The notes beneath the pieces were generated by a model. That model had not been told where the DNA came from. It saw only the letters and a program-made list of their open reading frames with translations, and made no database searches. The position numbers and the translations under genes are program-made. Shown here one piece after another: positions 62,367-64,000 of a DNA stretch of 64,000 bases (position 1 is its first letter; every line of letters begins with the position of its first letter). Origin of the DNA: an uncultured Alphaproteobacteria bacterium (GTDB taxonomy: Bacteria > Pseudomonadota > Alphaproteobacteria > UBA6615); assembly GCA_943787745.1 (NCBI GenBank), contig CALSNJ010000001.1, forward strand, positions 124,001 to 188,000, given 5' to 3'.

Positions 62367-62402
62367 GCGACTTGAGCTAGAGCAGAAATAAGGAGACGAA
62401 AT

Positions 62403-63035
62403 ATGGCTTGGTCCCGCGATGAAATGTGCGCCCGTGCAGCACTTGAACTCGAAGACGGCTTTTATGTGAATCTCGGCATTGGAATGCCGACCAAAGTGGC
62501 GAATTTTATCCCTGACGACATGAACGTAACCTTCCAGTCGGAGAACGGCATGCTGGGTATGGGGGCGTTCCCGCGCGACAATGAGGTCGATGCCGATCTT
62601 ATCAACGCCGGTAAGCAAACCATTACAGAACTGCCGGAATCGGTTTATTTCGACAGCGCTCAGTCTTTTGCGATGATCCGCGGCGGACATATCAACATGT
62701 CGATCCTCGGCGCGCTTCAGGTCGCCGAGAACGGCGATCTTGCGAACTGGATGATTCCGGGCAAGATGGTCAAGGGCATGGGTGGTGCCATGGATTTGGT
62801 CGCGGGCGTCAAACGCGTGATCATTCTGATGGACCACAATGCCAAAGACGGTTCGGCCAAGCTGCTCAAGTCCTGCGACTTGCCGCTGACGGGTGCCGGT
62901 GTTGTTGATGACATCATCACCGAGCTGGGCGTCTTCACGATCGGTGAAGGTGGCGTTCACATCAAGGAGCTGGCACCTGACGTCACGGTTGATGAGGTTC
63001 GTGAGAAGAGCGAAGCCACGATCGTAACCCAGTAG
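62403..63035 (+). CDS. scoB: 3-oxoacid CoA-transferase subunit B
   Basis: This 210-residue beta subunit has the catalytic glutamate in [11 protein letters not shown], which forms the glutamyl-CoA intermediate. [20 protein letters not shown] and [20 protein letters not shown] are conserved blocks. AAGGAGACG precedes ATG 62403. It ends in a hairpin terminator at 63079. The pair is clear; the actual acid substrate is not. Confidence 0.95.
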   Translation: MAWSRDEMCARAALELEDGFYVNLGIGMPTKVANFIPDDMNVTFQSENGMLGMGAFPRDNEVDADLINAGKQTITELPESVYFDSAQSFAMIRGGHINMSILGALQVAENGDLANWMIPGKMVKGMGGAMDLVAGVKRVIILMDHNAKDGSAKLLKSCDLPLTGAGVVDDIITELGVFTIGEGGVHIKELAPDVTVDEVREKSEATIVTQ

Positions 63036-63078
63036 TATTTCGACAGGTCGACGCGTGTCTGACGCGTTCGCTAGTTTG

Positions 63079-63116
63079 AAGGGCCTCGTGCATTTACGCG
63101 GGGCCCTTTCCTTTGA
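63079..63116 (+). terminator. intrinsic terminator of scoAB
   Basis: AAGGGCC (63079-63085) pairs with GGCCCTT (63102-63108) and is followed by TCCTTT. The loop is 16 nt and can be shortened by inner G-C pairs. Confidence 0.65.
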
Positions 63117-63128
63117 CGGATCCAGCCT

Positions 63129-64000
63129 ATGAACCGTGACGCAGTCCTCGGTGTTCTTGCCAGCCTTGGCGTGCTGGTCCTGTTTTCGGGCTTTCTGGTG
63201 GTTTCGCGCTTTGGCGCGACCTCGACACTGACCGTGTTCGATATGGCGGCGTTGCGGTTTGGCGTGGCGGGCATCTGCACCATTCCGTTCTTCTTTTTGG
63301 TTCGCTGGCCGCCGATTCCGCTTTGGAAAGCGGCCGTGATCGCGACGACGTCTGGTGCGCCTTTCACCCTGTTTGTGTTTGGCGGGATGTCTTATGCGCC
63401 CGTGGCCCATGGCGGAATTGTGATCAACGGTGCCATGCCGGTGTTTGCCGCCTTGCTCGCCTGGGCCGTGTTTGGTGTGAAGCTGGGCGGCTGGCGGATC
63501 GCAGGGGTCCTGATGATTGTCGCCGGCGTCGCGGCGACGGGATGGGATGCCTTGTCTTTCGGGGAACCCGGACAGTGGCGGGGGCATCTGCTGTTTCTCG
63601 GGGCAGCAGCGTGCAATGCAACCTTCCTGACATCGGTGCGCGGATGGGGCCTGACGGCGTTTCAGTCTTTGATTGTGGTCAATGGCTTTAACCTCGCGCT
63701 CTATGTGCCGATCTGGTTCTTCGTGCTGCCGAGCAATCTGGCTGGGACACCCTGGCCGGAGATCGCACTGCAAGCGGTCTATCAAGGTATTGTTGCGGCA
63801 TTTGTCGCTTCCATTCTGATCGCCCATGCTGCGCGCATGCTCGGCGGGATGCGCCAGGCGGCGATGATGTCGGGTGCGCCGGCGCTGGCGCTTCTGATTG
63901 CAATTCCCGCTCTTGGCGAGATTCCCTCGATCATCAGCATTATTGGTGTGTGTGTGGTGACAGCAGGAATTCTTGTCGCACTCGGGCCGGGATTGTTGTC
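63129..64000 (+). CDS. EamA/DMT-family transporter, cut by window end
   Basis: The ORF starts at ATG 63129 (MNRDAVLGVLASLGVLVLFS) and is open to base 64000, 290 codons without a stop. Membrane helices alternate throughout, with VINGAMPVFAALLAWAVFGV ending repeat one and SGAPALALLIAIPALGEIPS in repeat two, the EamA pattern. Nearly all of the usual 300 residues are present, so only a short C-terminus is missing. It is divergent in sequence from the tandem pair at 59589-61408. Confidence 0.85.
   Translation, partial: MNRDAVLGVLASLGVLVLFSGFLVVSRFGATSTLTVFDMAALRFGVAGICTIPFFFLVRWPPIPLWKAAVIATTSGAPFTLFVFGGMSYAPVAHGGIVINGAMPVFAALLAWAVFGVKLGGWRIAGVLMIVAGVAATGWDALSFGEPGQWRGHLLFLGAAACNATFLTSVRGWGLTAFQSLIVVNGFNLALYVPIWFFVLPSNLAGTPWPEIALQAVYQGIVAAFVASILIAHAARMLGGMRQAAMMSGAPALALLIAIPALGEIPSIISIIGVCVVTAGILVALGPGLL

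Noticed and set aside
61713-63827. 704-codon open frame on the minus strand
   Set aside because: It lies opposite scoA, scoB and the EamA gene, all of which have clear motifs. It is a high-GC antisense frame without recognisable domains.

Overview
The window reads as chromosomal DNA of an alphaproteobacterium, most likely a Rhodospirillales-like lineage. It has high GC and tightly packed operons with many 1-4 nt start/stop overlaps and frequent GTG and TTG starts. The lineage markers are a DUF1674 (SdhAF4-like) gene, the block tsaD / hemC-hemD-Mic60-like-hemY, a phasin, and a PDC-sensor plus chemoreceptor pair. No rRNA, prophage, insertion sequence or CRISPR array is visible. There is one tRNA, tRNA-Thr(CGT) at 17916-17991. 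The genus cannot be named from sequence alone.

Region 1-17.9 kb. Housekeeping genes come first: SdhAF4-like protein, a DEDD exonuclease, acs, a Rieske protein beside a dense palindromic repeat block, an EVE protein, gpsA, a 2OG-Fe(II) oxygenase and tsaD, then the heme genes hemC, hemD, a mitofilin (Mic60-like) gene and hemY. These are followed by a five-gene glycan-modification run (polysaccharide deacetylase, sulfotransferase, Maf/DUF115 glycosyltransferase, NeuC-like epimerase, methyltransferase) that probably decorates flagellin or surface glycan.

Region 17.9-34.2 kb. After tRNA-Thr come small membrane and redox proteins, an mgtE lacking its N domain, a frameshifted HhH protein, ppk2, a phasin, and then a catabolic stretch. 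That stretch holds a nitrile hydratase/thiocyanate hydrolase-like enzyme split over three genes, a GST, metY, a long amidase, and an FMNH2-dependent monooxygenase with a convergent flavin reductase. Together they could take nitriles to amides to acids, with separate S/N-compound chemistry. Small membrane proteins, an EamA exporter and a DUF4197 protein follow.

Region 34.2-46 kb is signalling. It contains a PAS-like / ribbon-helix-helix / ParA three-gene operon, a secreted PDC sensor followed by a methyl-accepting chemotaxis protein, a cupin with a hydroxyacyl-CoA dehydrogenase, an old yellow enzyme, a DsbA/HCCA-isomerase-hotdog fusion, a Spy-like periplasmic protein divergent from a Crp/Fnr regulator with an FNR-like box between them, a GAF-HD-GYP phosphodiesterase and an SDR.

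Region 46-64 kb holds a BI-1/YccA protein, a degenerate CDP-alcohol phosphatidyltransferase, a YbbAP-TesA type ABC/esterase locus, a coupled run FIST-thpR-sirtuin-UDG, a metallopeptidase divergent from phhB, a six-gene minus-strand run (two EamA transporters, LLM oxidoreductase, enol-lactonase-like hydrolase, DUF429-like protein, HSD10-like SDR), scoAB for CoA transfer, and an EamA transporter cut by the window end.

The best candidates for something undescribed are the three-gene nitrile hydratase island, the Mic60 protein with an N-terminal helix-turn-helix, the PAS/RHH/ParA plus split-chemoreceptor region, and the HCCA-hotdog fusion. All functional statements rest on reading motifs by eye; no database search was run.
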